Assembly: GCA_964007475.1 (NCBI GenBank)
Contig: OZ023274.1
Location: 78,131,303-78,195,302, forward strand
Origin: Hybos culiciformis
Lineage: Eukaryota > Arthropoda > Insecta > Diptera > Hybotidae
Reading direction: 5' to 3'
Length of the DNA: 64,000 nt
The translations under genes and the position numbers were made by a program. Shown here in pieces: positions 1 to 11,200 of this stretch; the stretch's first letter is position 1, and every line of letters begins with the position of its first letter. The notes below the pieces were generated by a model, which did not search any database, was not told the DNA's origin, and worked only from the letters and a program-made list of their open reading frames with translations.

Positions 1-1499
1 TTTTTTCCATGTTTTTAATAAACTTGCAAAGGTATGGTGGGAAAACTTTCTGAACTATAAATGGAATCTCAATAGTTATTAGGTTTTATAAATATCGGAT
101 TAAAATAATTTTCGATACTTTTCCAGGGTGTCGCTCCAAATGTTTCTAAAAATTATTAAATTCATTTTTACCTTTTACTGTAAACAATATTTGCTACAAA
201 AATCACAATTAAATGTACATTAGAAATCCCATAAAATCATAAACTTGAAATAAATAACATAATATTTTCGAAATAATACATTATAATAGGTAATAATAAT
301 GATATCATATAGGTTTTATAATATTTAGTTGATTTAAATCTATTATTTATTAATTATTATTGTTAATTTAAAATCAAATATAGATCAATTGAATTTATTG
401 CCACCTAATTATTTTTTATAATTTGTAAATTAAAATAATTTTCTAATACAAAATCTGTATACCAGTGTATAAAAAATACTATAAATAACATTATTATTAT
501 ATTTAAAATTATGAATTTTAATTGAACCTCATTAGAAGATCATTAATTCAGTATTATTTCATTTGTATGTATTTAATGAAAATTAGTTTATATTGAAAAT
601 TATATGCGAAAGAGATTTTCAATTTCAAAATTAATGGTAAATTATTATAAAGTTTATTTTCCTTCTATATTTTTTTTTTGTATATAATTATTTATGCATA
701 CATACATATGTTTGCGTACACGAAGGTCGTTTAATCAATAATTTCGTTTTTTTTTTTTATCGTTTGACATTTATTATAATAATGTTTATCGGACGATAAT
801 AAATTAGAACTGAATATGTATTATGCAAATATTAAAGAATAAGGGTATATATATAATAATTTTTTGTATATAATTTAATATTCTAATATTTTGTAAATCA
901 ATAGATATTGAAAGTTCAATCAACTGAATATCATATATTTACAATCTTAAATATTTATGTTTATTTTTTTTATATGAAAATTGAAATGTAGAACTTACGC
1001 ATTTAAGAGGTAATTACGTTTTTTATATGATTTAGGATAATAATAAAAAATTACAGTATACTCGTATAAATAATAAATTAATATTAGAATAATTCATAAT
1101 TTCTATGAAAATTCAATAAAATTACTTATTATTCCTTTTTTTTTTTTTGTTTATTATTCATTTATTCTAATTTATTAAATTAAATGCTTTAAATTTGGCA
1201 TTATAAAATATTTAATTAGTTTTTAAAAACCAATTTTTATTATATATATAAATAGATATAATTTATTATTATACATTAAAGGAAGGAAACCAAAAACAAA
1301 TTTTTTTTCTAGTAAAAACTATATTTTTGGTGTTCCCGTAAAGGTAATTAAGAATCATAATCCTAAAATTTAAAGTTAATTTAATAGATTAAGCTAAAAC
1401 AAATTTATTTAATTCAAGTTTTCAAGAAATCCACTAAATTATATAAACAAACAATATTATAAACTCACACAAAACTTATATATTTTTGGATTCTACGAC

Positions 1500-1840
1500 A
1501 ATTGCTCGAAAAGAAATTGCTTGATAACAATTGCTCGCGTGATTTTTTTTTAATTTTTCCATTAATAATTTTCGACAAATTTATTTATTTATTTTTAAAT
1601 TATCACGCGCGTCTGATTGACTCCATTATGTATGTTTTACTTCTTTTTTGAGATTTTATATTTTTTTTTCAAACTTTTTAGATATTGTTGCATTCAACCC
1701 TTCTGTGTGTGCTTTCAATGCAATAACAATTTAAAAACTAGAACAATTCTGTATGGTAGTTTTTTTTCATTTTCAAATGTTTTTCGAGAAACTGTCGTTT
1801 GATGCATTTTCTAGTAATGGTTTTCGAGCAATTGTTTTTT
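1500..1840. repeat. Inverted CAATTGCTCG word cluster
   Basis: Two forward copies of CAATTGCTCG (near 1500 and 1530) face an inverted copy, CGAGCAATTG (near 1826), across about 290 bp of AT-rich sequence. A related TTTTTCGAGAAACTG lies near 1785. This resembles the subterminal word arrays of other elements in the window, but no terminal repeat or target duplication could be fixed, so the ends are approximate. Confidence 0.3.
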
Positions 1841-2984
1841 GTGCTATTGCCGGGGTACCATATTTTTGTTATCAGCAATAATAAATGTTCATAATAAAAT
1901 AACAAAATAGAATTAAACTTTCGAAATTATACTTCTGAAAAATTTAAACTGTAATAATATTGAATGTAGAATTGTTTAGTCTACTCAAATTCATTTTGTA
2001 CATTCGAATATAACTTTATGCATTATATATTATTAATCTGACTATAATTATATATAGTTTTGTTTTGTGATTTTATAAAACCTATTGATAAATCACTGAA
2101 GAATATACTACTTATGTTCATGTATGTATGTAAAAGCATGCATACGTCATAAATACATAAATGTGCAATGTGAAATAAATATATAAAAAAAAAACATATT
2201 ATAAACCAATGTATATAGTATAAACAAATTAAATAAAATATTTGTGCTGTTATTTTATTATTTACATACTGTAATGTAACTTATAACTAGTATTGTGTAT
2301 ACTTAATGCTAGTGTATAATATTTACACTACACTTATAATAAAATCATAAAATAAATTTTATATCTATCTATCTAAATACATATCTCGTTTTTTGTGTGT
2401 ACAAAATTTTATTAATATAACTATAATACATATTTATATAAAATACTACTTTCTACATATATACTCTACGTGCGTATATCCCATTCATATTTAAAATAAT
2501 AATAATATGGCAATTGCAGATGGCTTTAAATTTATTAACTTTTATGACATTTTTATTTATTTTAATTTAGATTATGGAATAACGTATACTTAAGATCAAT
2601 CATTTTAAAAATGACTACTATTTATTATTTTTTTATATGAAAACAAGTAGGTAAAATATACTACGTCAACAAATAATTTTTTTTTTATTTTGTATATTAT
2701 TGAAAGAAATTATGATAAATAAATAAAAAATAAATTCAATTAAATGTTTTTGATAATAATGGCATAGATTAAACTTTAATCTATTAAAATAAATATGACA
2801 GACTTCGCAATCGATTTTTATTTGCTTAATATAGTGAAAAAAAATTAAATATTTAAAAAAAAATCGGAATGGTACTTTCATAAAATTTTAAACATTTAAA
2901 ATTTTAAAATGACATTCACAATAAGGGTATCAAAGTTAGAAAAAGTGTGTTAAGCAGTTTAGAAATCTATTGATTCCAAACTAA

Positions 2985-3320
2985 ACTCGAAAAAACAATA
3001 CGAAGGAAAATAAGCTATAAAATATAGCAGAAAGATTATAAGTAAAACTGCATTGTTTTCTGGCATTATATGCTTTAAATATTGGATTTATTACTAAACA
3101 TATAATAGTTCGTTCGAAAATCCATAACAGATGAACTGTAGCAAAAGTTGTTCTTTCTTTTTCTAGCGAAAAATAAATACCAAAAAATAATTTTTCTATA
3201 CAATATGAATTTCTGAAATTTTATGGCAAATATTGCTATAATCCCATGAACAGATATATTAAAAAGTAAAATTATTAGCTATTTTTTCCTGCAGTGATCC
3301 ACTAGTTCAATATGCGTAAC
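2985..3320 (+). repeat. Dispersed repeat family D, copy 1
   Basis: This copy shares ordered blocks with five other places in the window: AGAAAGATTATAA and AAAACTGC; GCAAAAGTTGTT; a CGAAAAATAAATA block; TTTCTGAAATTTT; ATTGCTATAATC; GAACAGATATATTAAAAA; and finally CACTAGTTC. Blocks occur in the same order in the other copies, two of which are reversed (about 21330-21545 and 25275-25680). It has no coding capacity. The copies are too diverged to define ends by eye. Confidence 0.5.
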
Positions 3321-4634
3321 AAAAAAAAAAAAAAATACAGAAAATATAGAAATATATCTGCCACAGCTATTTGTTATTTTCAGTGTTTTTAATTAACTCA
3401 CAATATTACACGAATAAAATAGCTACATTCAAATTAAAAATGTTCTTATGTAAATAATATTTTTTTTTTAATTAAGTTTCATAAAATGTAACAAGGAGTT
3501 TCAACTATTAAAAATTATTTTCCTTAATGTAGAAATTTTTATCATTATCGACTTCCAGCATAAAAATCAAAATAAATTGAAAATTAATTGTTAAGGAAAT
3601 AGTAATTGAAAATTTATTTAATTTTTTACTTTTTTTTTTATTGTTGTTATATTATTTCATGTGTAAAATATATTAGCTTTCAAATAAAGTGAACATTAAT
3701 AAATATTAAGAAAAAATAAAAATAATACATAATAATAAAAATAACAAGAACAGAGTCTATTAATATTTGAAATTTTCCTAAATAAATATACAAAAAAAAA
3801 ATAAACTGTATATATACAAAAAAAGAAAATTACATAACATGCAATAACATTTTTTGAAACAGGGAAACAATTTTAAAGTTTTATTCGTGACAACAACACA
3901 TAAACAAAAAAAAATAAATAAAATAAAATTTTCAAGTAAATTTGTATAAACTTTTCTGTTGACACACGTAACAAATGTTTTCTGTCCTTACGACAACAAT
4001 TGGTAACATTGATTTTAACAAGCATGTTTGTAAAAGCTTAAACAAACAATAAAGAATGGCTTCATTCATATAGTTTCTTATAGTTTTTTTTTATTTTTAT
4101 TTGAAAATTAACTTTTCAAACTTTCAATCATTGATAATTTTATATGCATTTGTATTATTAATAATAAAAATAATAGTTAATTGAATTTGGATTTTTAATT
4201 TTAAAGTTTTTATTCGTAATCCCGTCATCGTCATCCTGTTTTGACATATTTAATATTTCAATCAATATTTCAATCATTTCTAGATCTTTTTTTAAAATTT
4301 GTGTTTTCACAAAATTGAACTGAGATAATTTTTTCAAAAAAGATTAAATGAAGTTCATTTAAACACACTTTGGGAAATGCTGTATTTTTAGTATATATTG
4401 AAATAGTAATTTCAAGGCAAATACTTTTTTTTTTCAAATATTTAACTCAGTCCGAACTAGTGGAATATGCTTAATGCTAAATATGCAAATAAAATGCATA
4501 ATAAAAATTTTTTTTTAGAGAATTCTGATGATTATAATTAAGTTTGTTAAATAATGTTTTCTACATCTAACTTTAAGAACTTTAAGTAATTTATGAAATG
4601 TATATAACAAGTTTTCCAAAAAAAGATGAAAAGC

Positions 4635-5374
4635 TAGGGATTGCACATTTGAAATTCGAAATTCGAGAATTCCGGAATTCGTTTTCATAATATAGTTTCG
4701 AATTCCGAAAATTTCCCAGCGAATTCCGAAATTAAAATTTATTTTTTCGTGCTCTCTCCAACTTTTAAATAATGTTTTCATTTCTGTACATATTAATATT
4801 CTATATTCTAATTCTATAAATCTGAAATGAAATTCTTTGAAGAGAACGGCTTTCGTGGCAAAATATTAGAGTCCGCCTACTCATTTTTGATTTTGATTCC
4901 GCCATCGAGCATGGAGTCTGAGCGAGCTTTCTCAATTGCAGGTAACTTTTGTACAAAAGTTCGTTCGAGACTCGGAGACGCAGCTTTAAATGATCTCTGG
5001 TTCCTCGAAGCATATTTTAGGCAAATAAAATAATAATTTTATATTTTTTATTATTAAATGATATGCCAAATTAGAATGTTTCTGTACAATAATTTTATGT
5101 TTATATTTCGTTTTAAATAATATAGTTTTTTAACTATTATTGTTATTTAATAATTGAATTTGGTATAATTTTACAGTATGTTCCACTTTTATTTTTAAAA
5201 AAAGTATTTTTTAGTCAATAAATAACAATGAATTATCTCAAATAAGTTATTTTTATTATTTGTATAGACATAAAAAAATTAATAATATTTCGGAATTCGA
5301 CCGAATTCCGAAAATATTTAATTTCGAATTCCGAATTCCGATTTTTTTATTATCGTCAAAATTTGCAATCCCTA
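4635..5374 (+). mobile_element. hAT transposon, internally deleted, with 8-bp TSD
   Basis: Terminal inverted repeats are TAGGGATTGCACATTT on the left (4635-4650) and, read inward, TAGGGATTGCAAATTT on the right (5359-5374), one mismatch in 16. They are flanked by a perfect 8-bp duplication TGAAAAGC (4627-4634 and 5375-5382), the size typical of hAT insertions. Just inside both ends are clusters of GAATTC/CGGAATTCG words, resembling the subterminal repeats that hAT transposases bind. The 740-bp length is far below an autonomous hAT (about 2.5-5 kb), and only the 3' end of the transposase gene is left (4827-5033). Confidence 0.9.
4827..5033 (+). pseudogene. hAT transposase C-terminal dimerisation fragment
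   Basis: A 68-residue open frame inside the hAT element matches the C-terminal dimerisation region of hAT transposases (Dimer_Tnp_hAT type). The diagnostic string is SSMESERAFSIAG at about residues 27-39, followed by TKVRSRLG and a LNDLWFLEAY helix, corresponding to the family pattern S-x-S-E-R-x-F-S-x-A-G then K-x-R-x-R-L and L-x-x-L-x-F-L. The BED zinc finger, the RNase H-like catalytic core and the DDE residues are all missing because the element is internally deleted, so it cannot catalyse transposition. The start codon is simply the first ATG in the surviving frame. The frame is intact, suggesting fairly recent deletion from an active parent; whether it is expressed cannot be seen. Confidence 0.85.
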
Positions 5375-5382
5375 TGAAAAGC

Positions 5383-6280
5383 CAAAGTAAAGTATATAAT
5401 TAAATTTCTTGCTGTTAATGAAAATTGTTTTATATGTATATTTTTATTCCTTTTATTTATCTTATAAATAAAACTAAAAAATAAAATAAAATTATGTATC
5501 ATTCTTTTATAAATTTTATTTCATTAATAATTGTGTTTTTGTTTATGTTTTCAACATTTATTCGGAATTCATAATAAATTAAGAAATAACTTTTTCTGAG
5601 AATTGTTATTTTGTACTGAATTTTTAAACACCTAGGTTTATTTTTTTATTTTTTGTACGAACATATTTTAGCTTTATAAAATATTTATTTAATTTTTTCG
5701 TAACACAATTAATGGTGAATACGAAAGAGTAGAGTTTTAGAAGTACAATATACTTAAAGGCTAATAAAAATTAAACTGGCAAGAATGAATTATGAACATT
5801 ATCTAAGATTGGCATCTATATACAATCGGATGACTTTATAACTATAATAGATTAATCATAATACACTTTAATTTAATATTTCCATTAAATCATAAATAAA
5901 AAAAAATAGTAGAATACACCAAATTCAAAATAAATTGTTAAATTTAAGTCATTCTCTGAATTTTATATAATTTTGTATAATGAAACTTGAATTATATTAA
6001 TTCGAAATTCATGCATTATTTAATATATCACAAATATAAATATTTAATTTTTTTTTTTACTTTTCTTTATTCATTAAGGGTAAAAACAATTTCAGATACA
6101 AGAGACGCAGCTACAGCTGCACTATGTCGCTGGGCTTAACACATTTACAGCGACAGCGATTAAATAATTCTTTAATAAATTAATTAAATTTTCCTCAAAA
6201 ATAATTTTTTTGAATGCATTTAATTTTTATTAAATTTTTTTTAAAAATAAATTTTGATTTTCATATAATTTTCATTTATT
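5383..6280. other. Non-coding AT-rich stretch
   Basis: Low-complexity sequence between the hAT element and the first word-array foldback. No gene, tRNA or recognisable repeat is seen. Confidence 0.6.
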
Positions 6281-6796
6281 CCCGAGTACAAAATCCCGAA
6301 AAAAAATCCCGGAAGATAAAATCCCGGAAGTTAAAATCCTGGAAAACAAAATCCCGGAAGCTAAAATCCAGAAATGATAAAACCCTGTAAACCAAAATTC
6401 CGGAAGGACAAATGCCCGGAAACCAGAAAACCGTAGGGTTAAAATCCCGGAAATTTTAATTTGGAAGAGAAAATAGCGATGCTCCTATTTTTTGGAAAAG
6501 TATGAAGGGGGTATCACAGAACGAGAGGGGTGGTGGGGGCGGCGGGCGGTCGAACTGATGGTTGGTCAGTGGCATTTGTGGCTGGGATTACGTCTTTTCG
6601 TGATTTCAAGTATCCTGGAATTTAGTGTGATTTTGACTTCTGGTATTTCGTCTTTCCGGGATTCCAACTTCCGGGATTTCAGAATCCGGGATTATGATTT
6701 CCGGGATATTAGCTTCCGGGATTGTAATTTCCGGGATTTTGTAAACGGGGAAAAGAAATTCCGGGATTTCGTACCTTCGGGATTTTCGACTCCGGG
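6281..6796. mobile_element. Word-array foldback element E1 (AAAATCCCGGAAG words)
   Basis: The left arm (6281-6480) is an imperfect tandem array of AAAATCCCGGAAG-like units; the right arm (about 6595-6796) is the same word inverted (TTCCGGGATTTT). The outer ends pair: the left starts CCCGAGTACAAAATCCCG, and the right read inward is CCCGGAGTCGAAAATCCCG. A GC-rich centre (6521-6582) resembles one arm of the core hairpin of the element at 28631-29705. The apparent 125-residue protein at 6492-6869 is this array read in frame as repeated Phe-Arg-Asp and is not a gene. No convincing target duplication was found, so the outer limits may be off by some tens of bases. Confidence 0.65.
6521..6582. repeat. 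GC-rich core shared with the 28.6-29.7 kb foldback
   Basis: A block with GAGAGGGGTGGTGGGGGC, then GGCGGGCGG, then TGGTTGGTCAGTGGCATTTG. It matches, with small changes, one arm of the hairpin at 29015-29150. The two host elements use unrelated words in their arms, so only the core is shared. Confidence 0.75.
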
Positions 6797-7285
6797 CATT
6801 AGACCGGCTCCCAATTATAGGCTCCTCCATGGGTTGAAATTTCTCAACATTTTTCAACTATTCACTTGATCAAAGTGTTTGTATTGTGTTTTAAATTGGA
6901 TTAATACTCGATTTATTACTTTATTTTTTTTTCAACAAATTTATGATAGCTTTACTTTTAATTATTATTCTAATTAATGTACATATTAATAATTATATAA
7001 TAAAACTTATTTTACATAAATATAAAAATAATTTTATTGCAGTTGAAAAATCACGCACCGAGCGAAATATTTTAAAACTTCAACTTAGAATCGCCCACAT
7101 ATAAATCATCTTAGTGCCAAATAAGTGTTTAAATTTTTTTTTATAATTTTTTTAATTACTTCCATATTTTAAAGTGGAAAATTGAATTTTAAAATTTTTT
7201 ACTAAATTTTGAAATCATATTTAAGTGGTTTAATTTTCAAGCAATAGTCGTCATTTCAATTTCAGATTTCGGCGTTATACTAAAA
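6797..7285. promoter_or_regulatory. Upstream region of the secreted-peptide gene
   Basis: AT-rich sequence before the peptide gene. A TATAAA box lies at 7100-7105, 181 bp before the start codon. A pyrimidine-rich tract ending in TTTCAATTTCAG at 7266 looks like a splice acceptor just before the ATG, so a small 5'-UTR intron is possible, although no clear donor was identified. Promoter assignment is an inference. Confidence 0.3.
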
Positions 7286-7663
7286 ATGAAATTGTTTATA
7301 ATTTTCGCATTTATTTCTCTGTTATGTCTACTTGAAACCCAAGCATTTGATGTGCAAGATGTTATTGATAAAGCAAAGGAGTTCGCCAGCGAAGCAGGTG
7401 AAACGAATATTAAATTTCAATAAATATATATTAGAATTCATTACAAAATAAATTTTTGTTATATATGTCTAGCTTCTGTGAATCATTAAAGTTGGCCAAA
7501 ATGAAAAATTATTAAATAATTTTTTTTTTTTTTATTTTATATAGGCAAAACACTTAGTGCGAACTGCCTTACTGTGGAAGGTGCTGCAGCAGCAGCGGCA
7601 GGTGCAATTTCTGGAGGACTTAAGGGAGCTGCACAAAAATTACTTGAAAAATGTGCAAACTAA
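7286..7663 (+). CDS. Small secreted two-cysteine peptide (two exons)
   Basis: The exons are 7286-7397 and 7545-7663, joined across a 147-bp phase-1 GT-AG intron (GCAG/GTGAAA donor; long T-tract then ATAG acceptor), giving 76 residues. Residues 1-20 form a classic signal peptide: Lys2, a hydrophobic core, then ETQA with predicted cleavage before Phe21. The mature part of about 56 residues opens with an acidic amphipathic helix (FDVQDVIDKAKEFASEAG), followed by Cys45, an Ala/Gly-rich stretch with six alanines (51-56), a second helix (about 63-73) and Cys74 near the end. The two cysteines could form one disulfide. By charge count the mature peptide is close to neutral, which argues against a classical cationic antimicrobial peptide. 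The signal-peptide-plus-one-intron layout is common among insect salivary, venom and immune peptides, but I do not recognise the family and assign no function. Confidence 0.8.
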
Positions 7664-7811
7664 TAATCGAGAAAAATTAAAAACAAAAAAAAAATTTTAT
7701 TGAAAATGTAAAATTAATCAAAATCGTGTTTGTGAATTATATCTCTCTTAAATGAATGTTATCGCTTATACTAAAATTTCATTAGTTTTCTAAACCGCAA
7801 ATAATAATAAT

Positions 7812-7817
7812 AATAAA
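7812..7817 (+). terminator. Possible poly(A) signal of the peptide gene
   Basis: AATAAA lies 149 bp after the stop codon at 7661-7663. In DNA this AT-rich the hexamer is common, so this is only the first plausible signal. Confidence 0.35.
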
Positions 7818-7846
7818 TCTCATCACTAACTTGATTATCTTTAGAA

Positions 7847-8060
7847 ATGTCCGCACGGCTGGTGAGTGTAGATGCACTGCTAGGTACGTACAAGTACATG
7901 CGTGCTTGCTTTGCATTTTCATCCGTGTGGTGCATGTTTCTTTTATTTGAGTGTTTTTCTATGTTTCAGTTTGAGGAAGTCGGGTTCGCTACAAATAGTA
8001 TTCACAACAGTAGCGGGAGTAGTTGTGTTTAATCGTATGAATACGAATGAAATAAAATAA
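7847..8060 (+). CDS. Possible tiny spliced gene in a GC-richer patch
   Basis: This patch is visibly GC-richer than its surroundings. It begins ATG and five codons (MSARL) followed by a strong donor, CTG/GTGAGT at 7861/7862. A pyrimidine-rich tract ends in TTTCAG at 7969. Splicing there gives a 25-residue product ending at 8032. Using the next AG (7979) instead opens a different frame to 8060, giving about 31 residues with a hydrophobic stretch (LQIVFTTVAGVVVF) and a basic end, like a tiny membrane protein. Read without splicing, the frame from the same ATG runs 61 residues to 8032. AATAAA follows at once (about 8051). No family is recognised. It could equally be an exon of a non-coding transcript or part of a decayed element; transcript data would decide. 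Confidence 0.25.
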
Positions 8061-8099
8061 AATTATATTCTTGATAAATTTTAAATAAAATATTAAAAT

Positions 8100-8200
8100 G
8101 TAGAACAGTTAATTAATTATATATTATGTCTAGCAGTCTTATTATGAGCAGGCTGCCGGACTGTTTAAATTTGAATAAATAAATAAATAAATAAAATAAT
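8100..8200 (+). mobile_element. Possible 3' end of a non-LTR retrotransposon
   Basis: A short GC-richer motif (AGCAGGCTGCCGGACTG near 8148-8164) is followed by TTTAAATTTG and a run of (AATA)n. A 3' UTR ending in a simple AAAT-type tail is typical of 5'-truncated Jockey/CR1-like insertions. No reverse-transcriptase coding sequence is seen, and the 5' end cannot be placed. Confidence 0.3.
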
Positions 8201-11200
8201 AATCAAAGTAAATGTTTATTAAATTTCAAATTATAAATTTTTTATTTTAAAAAAGTTTAACACAAATAGTTTAAAAAAGCAACGTATAGATCTTAACTAA
8301 GCAATGAATTTTGAAGGATATCTATTATTTCCATTCAAAATTTATACATTAGTTTTGCCTAAAGAGCATTGTAAAATAGTTAATAATAATATGCCTAGAG
8401 TTAAATAAAAAAAGCTCAAATTTAATTCAGTGAAGTGATAAGCAAAGTTTTTTGTATAGTTGTAAGTGTACTACAGAGTAAAACCACTATTTTAGTCTTC
8501 TACTTTTTAATATCAAATTATCCAATATTAAGCCATAAGTCCCGAAAAAAAAATCCTTTAATGATAATTTCGCTTCTAATTTTAAAGTTAAACGATTATT
8601 CACTAAGTATACTTAGTATACGCAATTTTTTTTTCCGTTTTCAAGAATTCTGCAATAAGCAATTATTTTCAAATAAGAATTTAATATAACTTTTAAACTC
8701 AAAAATACATAATACACTATACAAATACATAATATAAATAACCAATTTGTTAATGTATACGTATATATGTAAATAAATTGTTAAAACTTGTAGGCATTAG
8801 GTGCTTCACAAAACAAAATAAAACAAAATGAACATTAAGTTTCTTTAGTGTAAATTGAATATCGATTTTGTGTCTCGATTTATGCTTTGAAATTGATTTG
8901 CAATTTAATAGAAAAAAAATATTGAAGAGCAGACAATTTTAATAGCAAATTTGACCTGAATAAATAATAGTTTTCACATAAAATAAGCTTTCTTTTCTTT
9001 TTTATTTTTTTTAACATTTTGCTATTTTAAAGTTTAAAATATCTCTTATAAACATTTCTATATAAATAATAAGTTAATACCATACTTTATATTAAAATTG
9101 AGGGAAAATAAAATACACACATAAAGTTGTTCGCACATAAGTTGTTTGTATAAAAATTGTTTATGGCTACGACAGTCAATAATTTTGTGATTCAGTTTAA
9201 ATTTATTGAATGAAAACTCTTTTAATTGAATATTAAGAATTTTCAATATTCAATTTACATTTATCTATTTATAGGTTTTTTAGTTTTTTTTTTTTTAATT
9301 ACTTTAAATTATTAATATTACTTAATTTTAATAATTATATTCTTACTATCTATATATTTAATTTTCTGAAACCAACAAGAAAAACTTAAATATAAGCAAA
9401 GATAAATTTTTGTGGTAAAAAAATTTTTATTTTCATTTTTGTATCTAATAATACGTAGATATAATATTATGTTGATTGTATACATATACATAAAATATTG
9501 GCGTGAATTTTTTGTGTAAACACAAAATGTACAAAACAAGAGATAGAAAGAAAAATAAATTTACTTAAGGCTTTAGAGATATTAGATTATAACTCAATCA
9601 ATCAAATTAATTGAAATACCTAAATACAGGAATTTATGTTTGTATACATTTAAGCTAAATATACCTACATGCTTAAATATATTTTTATTATTTTTTTTTT
9701 CGTAATAGACATAGTAAATCCTGTCAATAATATAGTAAATCACATACATGTGAAAAATCTTTCGAACAAACAGCAAAAAAAATAGTGATTTGCACTTTTA
9801 AAAGGAAATTCAGTCCTATAGAGGAAACTATAATGAAGTACGATTTTTTATTTATGATTATGAATGATTTTTCAGAAAATAAAATTAAATCAAAAACTAC
9901 TACACGTTTTTATTCTTCGTTAATCTTCAAAAATACAAAAAAAAAGAAATTGAAAAAAATTTAGAGCATATTTAGAACAAAAATCTTTAACGATGATAGT
10001 TCCTCCGAACATGATTAACTAAAGTTTTGAAAAAGCTTTAGGAAAAGTATTCAGTATTATGTTAGTCTTATTAATTTTTTGCTTAAATAGCTTCCAGGCA
10101 TTGGTATTATATTTCATTAGAAGGTTACTCATTTTCTAATTCACCTTTGCGTAGTTCTAAATTACAAAAAAAAATTTATTCAACAAAAAAATTTATAAGA
10201 TTCATAAGATAACATTTGTTTCATTTTTTTGAATTTGATTAAAAATTTTACATATTCTAACAAAAAAAAAAATTTTGATTTATTTTCATCAAAGGACAAA
10301 TTTCATCATCAGATTTTCTCATTTAGATAAATTGATTTGATGAATAAATTTGTACACTTTTATTTCTCTGTTTTTTGGTTTCTATGCGTTGTAATTATTT
10401 TGTTGCCTAAAAAATTGCATCTATTCAATCGGAAATGTTTTCGGATCTTTTATGCAACAATTTTGAATAATTATTCGTTTTGCAAATACATATATTTAGA
10501 TAGATAAACTGACCATTAAGTTAAATTCCATACCTAATTATATATTCTTGGTGTTTTAATTTAGTTTATGGTTAAGAGATGTCTTTAAATTCTATAGACT
10601 TAAAGCTAAAGTTTATTACATGCTATTTACTTCCAAGTATAAAATAAAAAAAAAAATTCGTTTGTTAGAAATTTTCATTTATGTCATAAGTTGTAAAAAA
10701 ATATATAATTGTTATTATTATTATTATTCTTTTCTTATAAAATAATCATAAATCTATTTATTAGCCAATAATAATCACATAAACTTTAATATAAATTTTC
10801 TATTTCAAAGGGATAATACTATAAAAATTATTACAGATTTTCAAAGCTACTTAAATCCTCTGAAAAAAAAAATGTTATTAATAGAAAAATATTACGAAGT
10901 ATATCTAAGTTTTTCTATATATATACAAATAATATTTATACATATAATATTTCCTTTTCACTCAAGGATTGGTTCATTAAAACGTGAACAAATTGCGAAA
11001 ATCCTAATAAAAGTTATAATCCAATAATAATATTAAAACTTTTTAATTTCATATTGATTGCGATAAGAAAAAAAAAAATTTTTTTTTTATTCCTTTTCGC
11101 AATAAACTTTTATTATTATTTTTTTTTTTATTTTTATTTTTTATAGTGTTATTGTTATTTCTCTGAAAATACCTACTAAAATTGAAAATGTAGGTTTGAT

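Larger units (their letters stand above)
1..4626. other. Non-coding AT-rich stretch
   Basis: No supportable gene is seen. Open frames here are short, low in complexity and carry no domain signature. The stretch holds poly-A/T runs, a cluster of inverted CAATTGCTCG words (about 1500-1840) and one copy of a dispersed AT-rich repeat (about 2985-3320), both listed separately. Confidence 0.7.

Noticed and set aside
6492..6869. 125-residue frame rich in Phe-Arg-Asp repeats
   Set aside because: It is the inverted word array TTCCGGGATTTT read in one frame; the opposite strand is also open, as expected for a repeat.
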